A DNA stretch of 5,063 nt from Actinomycetota bacterium. Lineage in GTDB: Bacteria > Actinomycetota > Acidimicrobiia > Acidimicrobiales > Aldehydirespiratoraceae. This document shows positions 1-4,990 of this stretch, one piece after another. The notes below the pieces were generated by a model. The model searched no databases. It was not told where the DNA came from and saw nothing but the letters and a program-made list of their open reading frames with translations. Position 1 is the first letter of the stretch; the number at the start of each line of letters is the position of its first letter. The position numbers and the translations under genes were made by a program. The DNA is taken from NCBI GenBank assembly GCA_012271125.1, contig JAAXHB010000295.1:1-5063 (forward strand). Direction: 5' to 3'.

Positions 1-232
1 CCGCCACTGGATAGAACGGCGCGCCCGGGGTTGGCTTGAACGTTGGCGGAGAATTGAGACCAACGCGACCGCCGCCGCGAGCCTCTCCGGTAGCAACGGG
101 CGTTCCTGGCGATTGGCCGAAACGTCGGACCGTGCCGGTATGAACCCACACGATGACCCGCTTTGCGCCGGCGAGAACGAAGGACCGGACGTCTTCGACG
201 AATCGCTGCATCTCAGCTTCGTTATGCGTCAT
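1..232 (-). CDS. Neck / tail-completion protein, HK97 gp10-like (partial, C-terminus outside window)
   Basis: Only the first 77 residues are present; the gene runs off the left edge. The ATG at 230-232 overlaps the stop of the preceding head-closure gene as ATGA, so translation is probably coupled. The N-terminus is a helix-like stretch (MTHNEAEMQRFVEDVRSF) and a short strand (KRVIVWVHTG). Around residues 42-55 it reads SPGTPVATGEARGGGRV, close to the 'TPV-TG-x-R' signature of HK97 gp10-like and related neck or tail-completion proteins, followed by a Pro/Gly-rich segment. Members of these families act at the head-tail junction or tail terminus, which fits the position after the connector and closure genes. 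The family call rests on this short motif and on synteny, so the exact subfamily is uncertain. Confidence 0.6.
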   Translation of the reverse strand, partial: MTHNEAEMQRFVEDVRSFVLAGAKRVIVWVHTGTVRRFGQSPGTPVATGEARGGGRVGLNSPPTFKPTPGAPFYPVA

Positions 233-621
233 GGCGCGGCCCCTGTCTTGATCAGCGCTTGGTAATAAACGACATCTTCCCCAGGCTCCACAGGCTGAAT
301 CGGTCCGGTGACCGGCCTCTCTATCGCCCCAACGGTTTCTTTTTCAATTGTCCATCTAGTATCGAGCGACGTCGAAGAGAAGCTGTCAGCCGAAAGTAAA
401 ATGATTTCGTCGCCGTGCTCCCACCCGTCAAGACCAAAAAGGTTTTCAGCTACGACTACCCCGAGGACTCCGGTGATCGTTTCCGCCAGCGTCTGCTCTC
501 TTTTTCCTTGCGAAACGGCACCGGATCGCGCATAACGCCTCAGAGTAAAAGTCTGCTGATCACCGAAAAGCCCGATGAGCTGATTCGCTACGGGACGGAG
601 GGTTGCGCCAAATCCAGCCAT
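229..621 (-). CDS. Head-closure / head-tail adaptor-like protein
   Basis: A 130-residue protein in the slot where HK97-like phages carry the head-closure (stopper) protein, which binds the connector ring and seals the DNA exit channel. The N-terminus (MAGFGATLRPVANQLIGLFG) is an amphipathic helix, followed by FTLRRYARSG, a hydrophobic strand GVLGVVVAEN, GDEIILLSAD and a final GEDVVYYQALIKT. This small beta-rich layout resembles head-closure and adaptor proteins. I place the start at the ATG at 619-621: the TTG codon just upstream gives only one extra residue, and a GGGGTG ribosome-binding-like stretch sits about 6 nt before the ATG. The stop overlaps the next start as ATGA. The function rests on position and overall pattern; no catalytic motif is expected or seen. 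Confidence 0.55.
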   Translation of the reverse strand: MAGFGATLRPVANQLIGLFGDQQTFTLRRYARSGAVSQGKREQTLAETITGVLGVVVAENLFGLDGWEHGDEIILLSADSFSSTSLDTRWTIEKETVGAIERPVTGPIQPVEPGEDVVYYQALIKTGAAP

Positions 622-689
622 CAATCACCCCGCCGAATAGCGCCAGGAAGCCGCCATCTTCCCGCTAAGCCGTTTTTAACGCTTTCCAT
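621..689 (-). CDS. Very short ORF (22 codons) upstream of the head-closure gene, doubtful
   Basis: The 79-nt space between the connector stop and the head-closure ATG contains ATG (687-689) followed by 21 sense codons and TGA (621-623), giving MESVKNGLAGRWRLPGAIRR plus GD. The TGA shares one base with the next ATG (TGATG), a classic coupling arrangement. The ribosome binding site is weak: an AGG about 11 nt upstream. It may be a leader that delivers ribosomes to the head-closure gene, a remnant, or chance. I do not recognise the peptide. Confidence 0.2.
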   Translation of the reverse strand: MESVKNGLAGRWRLPGAIRRGD

Positions 690-700
690 ATCACTGGTAC

Positions 701-1291
701 CTAGAAGGGAAGTGTCGGCCGTTTGAGGGCTTCCACCTGCATTTCGAGACCGGCCTGTTTGGCGTCGGCGTACGAGATCCTCATCGGGCCGATCGCAGCG
801 CTCTTGATGATGCCAGCGTCGCGTCGTTCATAAAGGAATTTGACAAGCTGCAAAACAACAAGGTGCGCATCTGACGGGCCGCCGTCCTCGGCATAGCCGA
901 ACATGTAGTCGACCCGAACGTTCCGCCGACCGGTTGGAAACGTTCCGTCCAATAGAAAGAGCTGCCGGCCGTCTAGCTCATAGTCAGCGGTGCCCTGAGC
1001 GGTCCAAGCGGCGGCGGGAGTGTCACGATAATAGACTTCAGTGATGGCGCCGCCGTTGGGCTCCTCTCTCAAAAGCAACCAAGGCGGGCCGACCACTCGA
1101 TCGCTTGGCAGCAGATCGCCCGCCGCCGCGTCGCCGCCGTCGAGAATGTCCATGACCGAGGCCGCCGGCGAAGTAAAGAGCCGGCCTGTGAACGTCTCGA
1201 GGAATGCAACGACGCCGGATTCGATCGCGGCGACGATTGCATCGTCGCCGGTGATCTTGAGCCAAGATTGCAGAGTGGACACCGAAACCAT
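701..1291 (-). CDS. Head-tail connector protein (gp6-like / adaptor family)
   Basis: A 196-residue protein likely to form the connector ring under the portal that leads DNA to the tail. The N-terminus (STLQSWLKITGDDAIVAAIE, then SGVVAFLETFTGRLF, residues 5-39) shows the helical pattern of gp6/gp15-like connectors, which typically read 'L..lK..L.i..dD..l...i..a...ie..tGr'. The middle is beta-rich (EVYYRD, TADYELDGRQLFLL). Near residues 126-156 comes VRVDYMFGYAE and a helix DAHLVVLQLVKFLYERRD, then IGPMRISYAD, again typical of head-tail adaptors. It is longer than the roughly 100 residues of minimal gp6 proteins. The ATG at 1289-1291 lies 2 nt after the decoration-gene stop and lacks a strong ribosome binding site, so coupling is likely. 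A far upstream in-frame start near 1633 would overlap that gene and encodes Arg-rich non-protein-like sequence, so I rejected it. Confidence 0.65.
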   Translation of the reverse strand: MVSVSTLQSWLKITGDDAIVAAIESGVVAFLETFTGRLFTSPAASVMDILDGGDAAAGDLLPSDRVVGPPWLLLREEPNGGAITEVYYRDTPAAAWTAQGTADYELDGRQLFLLDGTFPTGRRNVRVDYMFGYAEDGGPSDAHLVVLQLVKFLYERRDAGIIKSAAIGPMRISYADAKQAGLEMQVEALKRPTLPF

Positions 1292-1293
1292 GA

Positions 1294-1728
1294 TCACGCC
1301 GCGGTGTAGAGGCCGCCCCCGTGTACTCGGACCTTCCGAAGGTTGGTATCGGCGCCGTCTTCGAGGAGCTGCGCGCCTACGACGTGCGTTGCGACCGCCG
1401 CAATACCCTTGCCCGTCGTCGCGGCGCTCAGATCGTCCGGCGCGGTCAACGTCGCGCCAAGCTCTAACTCGCAAAGACCGCTGACGCAGACAGGGACCAC
1501 CTCGCCGATCGCGCCAGCCGCTAGCGTGATTCCGAAAATGCGATTCCCGGCCGAGGCCGGGTGCTGGATGCCGGCCGAGGTTCCATTGTCGGCCAGCTCG
1601 ACAAATCGGCGGTCGCCGACGGCTCCAACACACGTCATATTGATGACGATGATCTGAGCGTCTTTTGGCACCTGCCCGTCGATGGCCAGGCTTTCAGCTA
1701 CTCGTTTTACCGGGTTGGTGATGCTCAC
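1294..1728 (-). CDS. Probable capsid decoration / cement protein (DUF2190-like)
   Basis: A 144-residue Ala/Gly/Val-rich beta protein. Its core reads GIQHPASAGNRIFGITLAAG (residues 53-72), GEVVPVCVSGLCELELGATL (75-94) and then a helix-poor segment ending RKVRVHGGGLYTAA. This resembles the small beta-barrel proteins (DUF2190 or other head-decoration families) that sit on the outside of the capsid and stabilise it, and the gene lies between the capsid and connector genes, their usual place. The start is GTG (1726-1728), chosen because GGAGG lies 9 nt upstream (1738-1742) and no better ATG exists. The first 35 nt of the gene overlap the end of a candidate small ORF in another frame. The decoration role is an inference from fold-like pattern and synteny; a structural protein of unknown role is the alternative. 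Confidence 0.55.
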   Translation of the reverse strand: MSITNPVKRVAESLAIDGQVPKDAQIIVINMTCVGAVGDRRFVELADNGTSAGIQHPASAGNRIFGITLAAGAIGEVVPVCVSGLCELELGATLTAPDDLSAATTGKGIAAVATHVVGAQLLEDGADTNLRKVRVHGGGLYTAA

Positions 1729-1834
1729 GGTTGACTTCCTCCGAGGTTGATTTGTGCGCGTTCCGCTTCACGCGGCGCTTGTTTGCGTCCGGCCGAGCCG
1801 ACTTGTCTTCACGGCGATCGGCCTCAGGATTCAT
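1694..1834 (-). CDS. Candidate small basic hydrophilic protein (46 aa), unknown function
   Basis: Opens with an ATG (1832-1834) that overlaps the stop of the HhH gene as ATGA and ends with TGA inside the 5' end of the decoration gene. The product is extremely hydrophilic: 12 Lys/Arg and 8 Asp/Glu in 46 residues (for example ANKRRVKRNAHK), with no hydrophobic core, so it would be disordered. It has no ribosome binding site of its own and could only be translated by re-initiation. The ribosome binding site of the decoration gene lies within it. For: the ATGA junction and the otherwise empty 100-nt gap. Against: low complexity and no family I recognise. It may simply be a reading frame that keeps ribosomes moving to the next gene. 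Confidence 0.3.
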   Translation of the reverse strand: MNPEADRREDKSARPDANKRRVKRNAHKSTSEEVNREHHQPGKTSS

Positions 1835-2346
1835 GATTCGGCTTGCTCTGCGCGGTAGGTCCGCAGCGCGTCGAGCGCAGCGGCTGACAGCTCGAGGGCT
1901 TCGAGGGCTTCGTCCGGAGCGGCCAGGAGCTTCGAAAAGTCGTCGATGCCGGCGTCGGCAAGCTTCGCCGCGGTAGCTGGTCCTACGCCCGGAATATCGA
2001 TAAGACCTTCTTCCTCGGCCTCCGCTTTGGCGATCTCCTCGCGCCGCGCTGCGCGCCATTCGGCGATTGCCTCGATCGCCGCAGCGTCAAGGGCCAAGCC
2101 CGACAGCACTTCTTCGGCCAGGTCTGCCAGAGCTTCGAGGGTGAAAACGCCGGCACGAGCGATGATTTTCGCGTGCTCGATCGTCACGCCAGCAATGACG
2201 GTCACGTCTTCCATGGCTTGGCGATGGTCGAGGCGATGCTTGACGCGGCTCGCGCGCTCGGTGAATCGCGACCACCTCGGAATGACTCCCGCCCCAGGCG
2301 AAAAACCCACCAAGGCGATCATGGGAATGGATGCGCTCTGCTGCAT
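1831..2346 (-). CDS. Tandem helix-hairpin-helix protein in head gene cluster
   Basis: A 171-residue protein. Residues 118-134 (IPGVGPATAAKLADAGI) are a canonical helix-hairpin-helix with the GVG turn, continuing DDFSKLLAAPDEALEAL. A weaker copy of the same pattern appears at residues 52-95 (AGVTIEHAKIIARAGVFTLE and following), joined by a charged Glu/Ala-rich helix near 97-113. HhH domains usually bind DNA backbone non-specifically or mediate protein contacts. The N-terminal ~45 residues (IALVGFSPGAGVIPRWSRFT) are of unknown type. I chose the ATG at 2344-2346 because AAAGGAAGG lies 8 nt upstream. An ATG at 2437-2439 with a GGAG would add 31 Pro/Arg-rich residues and is the alternative. The position between capsid and decoration genes suggests a head-associated role, possibly in DNA entry or connector assembly, but that is inference. 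Confidence 0.7.
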   Translation of the reverse strand: MQQSASIPMIALVGFSPGAGVIPRWSRFTERASRVKHRLDHRQAMEDVTVIAGVTIEHAKIIARAGVFTLEALADLAEEVLSGLALDAAAIEAIAEWRAARREEIAKAEAEEEGLIDIPGVGPATAAKLADAGIDDFSKLLAAPDEALEALELSAAALDALRTYRAEQAES

Positions 2347-2354
2347 GTCTGTGG

Positions 2355-2363
2355 CCTTCCTTT
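2355..2363 (-). promoter_or_regulatory. Ribosome binding site deciding the HhH protein start
   Basis: The minus strand reads AAAGGAAGG, with 8 nt to the ATG at 2344-2346. It is the best Shine-Dalgarno match in this gap and is why the shorter 171-residue product is preferred over the 202-residue reading from 2439. Confidence 0.6.
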
Positions 2364-2389
2364 GGTGGAAGAGATCGCCGGGGGGCGGA

Positions 2390-2407
2390 GCGGGGCGGTC
2401 GCCCCGC
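2390..2407 (-). other. GC-rich hairpin in the gap before the HhH gene
   Basis: The plus strand reads GCGGGGC GGTC GCCCCGC, a perfect 7-bp all-GC stem with a 4-nt loop. It lies within the 154-nt space between the capsid stop and the HhH start. No T-run follows in the direction of transcription, so it is not a typical terminator. It could affect the leader structure or mRNA stability, or be a chance product of high GC. Confidence 0.35.
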
Positions 2408-2465
2408 GGCGCTTCGCGCTTGTCATGGATTATGAGCATCCGACGATCTCCGGTGGTTTAGAAAC

Positions 2466-2490
2466 AGCCCTTGAGCTGCTCTCAAGGGCT
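2466..2490 (-). terminator. Perfect hairpin after the capsid gene, probable weak terminator or processing site
   Basis: An exact inverted repeat: AGCCCTTGAG (2466-2475), a 5-nt loop, and CTCAAGGGCT (2481-2490), a 10-bp stem with no mismatch. It begins 10 nt after the capsid stop codon (2501-2503). In the direction of transcription the stem is followed by GTTTCT, only a short T-run, so read-through is likely. Phages often place such a hairpin just after the major capsid gene, either to reduce transcription of the less-needed genes beyond or to protect the capsid mRNA 3' end. The structure is seen directly; its effect is inferred. Confidence 0.65.
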
Positions 2491-2500
2491 CCAAGCTTTA

Positions 2501-3811
2501 TCAGCTCGGCGCAGCGTCGAAATCGACGTCGACGAACGCGTCGGGGCGATAGATCGTAAGCGCGAGGCGCTCCTCTCCGAGGATCGCCACCAAGCGCTTC
2601 GTGAAGAAATCCTCGTGATGCTCGGAAATCCTCACATTGGCTTGCTCACGATCCCAGATGGTCGCGCCGATCGCGAAAGAGCCGACCAGCCCGTCGCCGG
2701 CGTTGATGGCGTTGGTAACGACCACCGGCAACCGGAAAAGGCGTTCCTCAGTACCGGATGAGACGTTGAACCAGATGTAATGATTGTCGGTGCCTTTCGC
2801 AAGCTCGATGTCTTCCCAATCTGACGGATTGAGAACCGCGCCGGTTGGCATGTATTCCCGGATGTGAGCCTTCGTGGCTGCTCTGCGTAGCGCGTCGATT
2901 TTGGTATCGCCCACCGTGCCGGATGACCATGCGTAGGTCTGGCGGCTGCCGTGGGTCATGAAGCCTTGAAGGTTGGGTGAGGTGCCGTCACCGTACAGAA
3001 GCTGAAGCTCTTCGGCATATCCAACGCCGTACACCAACCTATCGTCGATGTAGCTGCGCAGCTGGCCCATATCGTTCAGGATTTGACGGGATGCGGGAAT
3101 CCAGTGGCCGATATCCCGAACGTTGGCCGTTTTCAGCTCCATTTCGAGCTGTGCTTCTGCGAGCGCGGCGGCTTCGGCGGCCGGCGCCGCGGCACCGTGA
3201 GTCTGTGTCCCTGTGGCGGCCCCCGTCACGGCGAATCCAACCTCCTCGAGATACTCAATAGCATTTGAGCTGGTCGAACGCACGGGGATCAGATCTCGAA
3301 TCCGTAGTCGGCGCAGCACCGGCGAGACGGTGTCTGTGCGCTGGGGAATCACAAGGCGCGTCGCAGCATCGCTCAGGAAGGCGGCCTTGGCTTCAAAGGA
3401 CGCGAAGAGACTCTTGATCTGCAAAGCCTCGGTCTCGCGTTTTTTGGCCGCGAGAGCGGTTTTCAGCTGCTCGGACTCGATGAAACGCTCGCCAGGGCTT
3501 TTCATCTCGTCCGGGTCGAGGTCGGCTCCTGGCCACCCGGGCCGCTGCCCGGACTTCTCCAATTCGGCGAGCCGCTCTTTCGCTTCCGCAAGCTCGGCGG
3601 TCAGCTCTTCGGCGACCTTCGTCGAGAGCCCCTTGATGTCAGCGACGGCTTGATCGATCCGGGCTTCTGCGGCCTCGATCGACTTGGCGGTCTTCACAGT
3701 GGTCTCGCCATGCTTGGCGATCTCTTCAGCCTGTGCCTTCAGCTGGACTTTGAGAGCGTCTTCTGACGCCGTGAGCGCGGCCTGTAGTTCGGCGAGTTGT
3801 TTTTCGTCCAT
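2501..3811 (-). CDS. Major capsid protein, HK97 fold, with N-terminal delta (scaffold) domain
   Basis: A 436-residue HK97 gp5-type capsid protein that forms the icosahedral shell. Residues 1-86 are a charged coiled coil (for example ELTAELAEAKERLAELEKSG), the delta domain that serves as built-in scaffold and is removed by the protease. Family signatures follow: IEYLEEVGF (185-193, start of the E-loop), HWIPASRQILNDMGQLRSYI (236-255, leading into the spine helix), LLYGDGTSPNLQGF (271-284), GAVLNPSDWEDIELAKG (324-340), and LFRLPVVVTNAINAGDGLVG (358-377). Likely cleavage lies between about 104 and 134, where K104-S105 and K133-S134 resemble the Lys-Ser site of HK97, though the exact bond is a guess. 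There is no lysine between residues 143 and 226. The start ATG has AGGAGG (3822-3827) 10 nt upstream, the strongest ribosome binding site here, as expected for the most abundant product. Confidence 0.95.
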   Translation of the reverse strand: MDEKQLAELQAALTASEDALKVQLKAQAEEIAKHGETTVKTAKSIEAAEARIDQAVADIKGLSTKVAEELTAELAEAKERLAELEKSGQRPGWPGADLDPDEMKSPGERFIESEQLKTALAAKKRETEALQIKSLFASFEAKAAFLSDAATRLVIPQRTDTVSPVLRRLRIRDLIPVRSTSSNAIEYLEEVGFAVTGAATGTQTHGAAAPAAEAAALAEAQLEMELKTANVRDIGHWIPASRQILNDMGQLRSYIDDRLVYGVGYAEELQLLYGDGTSPNLQGFMTHGSRQTYAWSSGTVGDTKIDALRRAATKAHIREYMPTGAVLNPSDWEDIELAKGTDNHYIWFNVSSGTEERLFRLPVVVTNAINAGDGLVGSFAIGATIWDREQANVRISEHHEDFFTKRLVAILGEERLALTIYRPDAFVDVDFDAAPS

Positions 3812-3821
3812 GACGCTTGAG

Positions 3822-3827
3822 CCTCCT
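3822..3827 (-). promoter_or_regulatory. Strong ribosome binding site of the capsid gene
   Basis: AGGAGG on the minus strand, a full consensus Shine-Dalgarno, sits in the 19-nt space between the protease stop and the capsid ATG (3809-3811) with a 10-nt spacer. It fixes the capsid start and fits the high copy number required of this protein. Confidence 0.8.
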
Positions 3828-3830
3828 ACG

Positions 3831-4133
3831 TCAAAGCTCTTCGATCGCGGCAGCGCGTTTGCGAGCGGCTGCGATCAGGGATTTCACATCGAGCGGCGGT
3901 GAGCCGTTCGGCGGGATTGATGTCGAGCTTTCGCTCGACGGGTTTGCCTTCAGCTCGCGATGCTCAAGGCCCTCGGTGATCTTTTTCGTCGTGCTGGCCA
4001 TTTCGTCGACCAGCTGATGAGCGATTTCGACTTCTTCGTCGTCGATCTGCGCCCACTCCGACGAGGTCAGCCAGCGAATTCGAGCCATGGCTTCGATGAC
4101 CGAGGCCAGGTCCCAAAGGTCTTTCCGTTCCAT
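3831..4133 (-). CDS. Possible nested in-frame product of the protease gene (100 aa, scaffold-like)
   Basis: Met205 of the protease frame (ATG 4131-4133) is preceded by AAAGGGG (4142-4148) with an 8-nt spacer, a better ribosome binding site than that of the full-length gene. Translation from here would yield only the extension: an acidic helical stretch (DLWDLASVIEAMARIRWLTS, then EEVEIAHQLVDEMAS), a Ser/Pro-rich linker and a basic-then-acidic helix (LIAAARKRAAAIEEL). Lambda makes its scaffold Nu3 in this way, from an in-frame start inside protease gene C. The capsid protein already has a delta domain, so a separate scaffold is not strictly needed. The site is seen; its use is inferred. Confidence 0.35.
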   Translation of the reverse strand: MERKDLWDLASVIEAMARIRWLTSSEWAQIDDEEVEIAHQLVDEMASTTKKITEGLEHRELKANPSSESSTSIPPNGSPPLDVKSLIAAARKRAAAIEEL

Positions 4134-4745
4134 GGATTGAGCCCCTTTCTTGACTTGCACGACCCGAACCAATTCGTTCATGGGCCAGATGACGGCCGAG
4201 CCTTCCCATACCCGCATGGCTTTGATGACGCGAACCATGGCATGCGGGCCGGCCTCGACGCCGAAATCGCGCTTGACCTGCGCGGCGCTCATTCTTTCCG
4301 CGTCGCGTACCGACAGCCCGAGCGATCCATGCGAGGCCGTCTTATCTTCGATCTGTGCCAAGTAACGGTCGAAATCGGCGTGCTCGGTCACCCGGCCGAC
4401 CATGAAAAGCCCGTCCTTGTGCTCTTCAAGCAGCTCGCACGGGCCGAGCGGGAAGTCGTGATTCCAAAAGAATTTGATCAAGTCCCGCGGGAAGTCTTCC
4501 TCGATCGTCTTGGCTGCGGCGCCAGGCACGATCAGATCGCCCCCGAGATCGACGTTGCCATATCCAGCAATCCATAGCTCGACCCGCCGCTTTTGCCGGT
4601 CGGCTTTCATCTCCGTAACGTGCAACCCTTTGAACTCGACGTCGAGACCAGACAGCTCGGGACGACGCGCCTTGAAGGCGTCCGGGGTGTCGTCGTAACG
4701 CACTCGTGGGAGGGATCGGAGGACCATAGGAGACGTATTTAGCAC
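3831..4745 (-). CDS. HK97-family prohead (capsid maturation) protease with C-terminal extension
   Basis: A serine protease of the U35/S78 prohead family that cleaves the capsid delta domain inside the procapsid. Numbered from the GTG at 4743-4745 (304 aa), the family pattern is clear: AGYGNVDLGGDLIVPGA (60-76), FFWNHD with the likely catalytic His96, DGLFMVG (111-117), HGSLGLSV with the likely nucleophile Ser141, and MRVWEGSAVIWPMN (177-190) with the conserved Glu181. Residues ~205-304 extend past the protease core: a helical, acidic segment, a Ser/Pro linker (PSSESSTSIPPNGSPP) and a final helix. The start is uncertain. The GTG has a GGGGG almost touching it, and the ATG at 4725-4727 has no ribosome binding site, so up to ~35 N-terminal residues are in doubt. 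It is followed by the capsid gene after 19 nt, the standard order. Confidence 0.92.
   Translation of the reverse strand: MLNTSPMVLRSLPRVRYDDTPDAFKARRPELSGLDVEFKGLHVTEMKADRQKRRVELWIAGYGNVDLGGDLIVPGAAAKTIEEDFPRDLIKFFWNHDFPLGPCELLEEHKDGLFMVGRVTEHADFDRYLAQIEDKTASHGSLGLSVRDAERMSAAQVKRDFGVEAGPHAMVRVIKAMRVWEGSAVIWPMNELVRVVQVKKGAQSMERKDLWDLASVIEAMARIRWLTSSEWAQIDDEEVEIAHQLVDEMASTTKKITEGLEHRELKANPSSESSTSIPPNGSPPLDVKSLIAAARKRAAAIEEL
4142..4148 (-). promoter_or_regulatory. Internal ribosome binding site within the protease gene
   Basis: AAAGGGG on the minus strand, 8 nt before an in-frame ATG (4131-4133). It falls at the boundary between the protease core and its C-terminal extension. It encodes Lys-Lys-Gly in frame, so it may exist for coding reasons alone. 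Confidence 0.35.
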
Positions 4746-4777
4746 GCCCCCGTGTCTAACTTTGTCTTATGGGCGTG
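4743..4777 (-). other. Inverted repeat enclosing the HTH-protease gap and the protease GTG
   Basis: CACGCCC (4743-4749) and GGGCGTG (4771-4777) are perfect 7-bp arms separated by 21 nt. In the minus-strand transcript the second arm contains the G-run and the GUG start of the protease, so folding would hide that start. This could tune protease synthesis, or could be chance; the long loop makes the stem only moderately stable. Confidence 0.3.
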
Positions 4778-4780
4778 AAA

Positions 4781-4990
4781 TCAAAGCGCCTTGGATCCCG
4801 AGATCGCACGCTTTACGTTCTCTTCGGAGTAAAAATGAATCGCACCGTCCCACGCTCTGCGGAATTTGCGATTGCGGCGGCGGTGATAGTAGACGACGGC
4901 TCGGCACTTACCGGACAATTCGGCCGCGCGAGAAACGTTGCCGGTTCTCCGCAGCGCTGTCAAAAACGCCTCTTGCCAATGAGCCAGCAT
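4781..4990 (-). CDS. Small helix-turn-helix protein, terminase-small-subunit-like
   Basis: A 69-residue protein. Residues 5-38 (WQEAFLTALRRTGNVSRAAE, then LSGKCRAVVYYHRR) follow the pattern of the N-terminal HTH found in many small terminase subunits ('FL..L..tGNv..AA..aG..r..vY..r..d..F...W..a'), and RKFRRAWDGA (41-50) completes that signature. It is very basic and has no oligomerisation or large-subunit-binding domain, so it is shorter than a full small terminase, normally 120 residues or more. GAGGA lies 7 nt before the ATG, which directly follows the stop of the upstream gene. It sits between the probable portal and the protease, not before the large terminase. It could be a DNA-packaging accessory factor or a regulator; the fold is fairly secure, the role is not. 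Confidence 0.6.
   Translation of the reverse strand: MLAHWQEAFLTALRRTGNVSRAAELSGKCRAVVYYHRRRNRKFRRAWDGAIHFYSEENVKRAISGSKAL

Noticed and set aside
1041..1484. A plus-strand open frame opposite the connector and decoration genes
   Set aside because: It spans the junction of two well-supported minus-strand genes and has no protein-like pattern.
1292..1633. Upstream in-frame extension of the connector gene
   Set aside because: It overlaps the decoration gene in another frame and translates to Arg-rich low-complexity sequence. The ATG at 1289-1291, 2 nt after the previous stop, fits much better.
1892..1910. A short direct repeat, TCGAGGGCT twice
   Set aside because: It encodes the Glu-Ala-Leu repeat in the HhH protein helix and is only two units long, so it is ordinary coding repetition.
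1946..2461. A 171-codon plus-strand open frame opposite the HhH gene
   Set aside because: It is Ser/Ala/Arg-rich with no recognisable domain, and it is antisense to a gene with a clear HhH motif and a good ribosome binding site.
2420..2500. Possible promoter in the gap after the capsid gene (CATAAT-like hexamer near 2428-2433 on the minus strand)
   Set aside because: No acceptable -35 element lies at the right spacing, and a TTGAGA further up falls inside the hairpin stem with a poor -10.
3960..4577. A 205-codon open frame on the plus strand
   Set aside because: It lies entirely antisense to the prohead protease, whose catalytic motifs are clear. Its translation resembles no family and is explained by GC-rich codon bias in the real gene.
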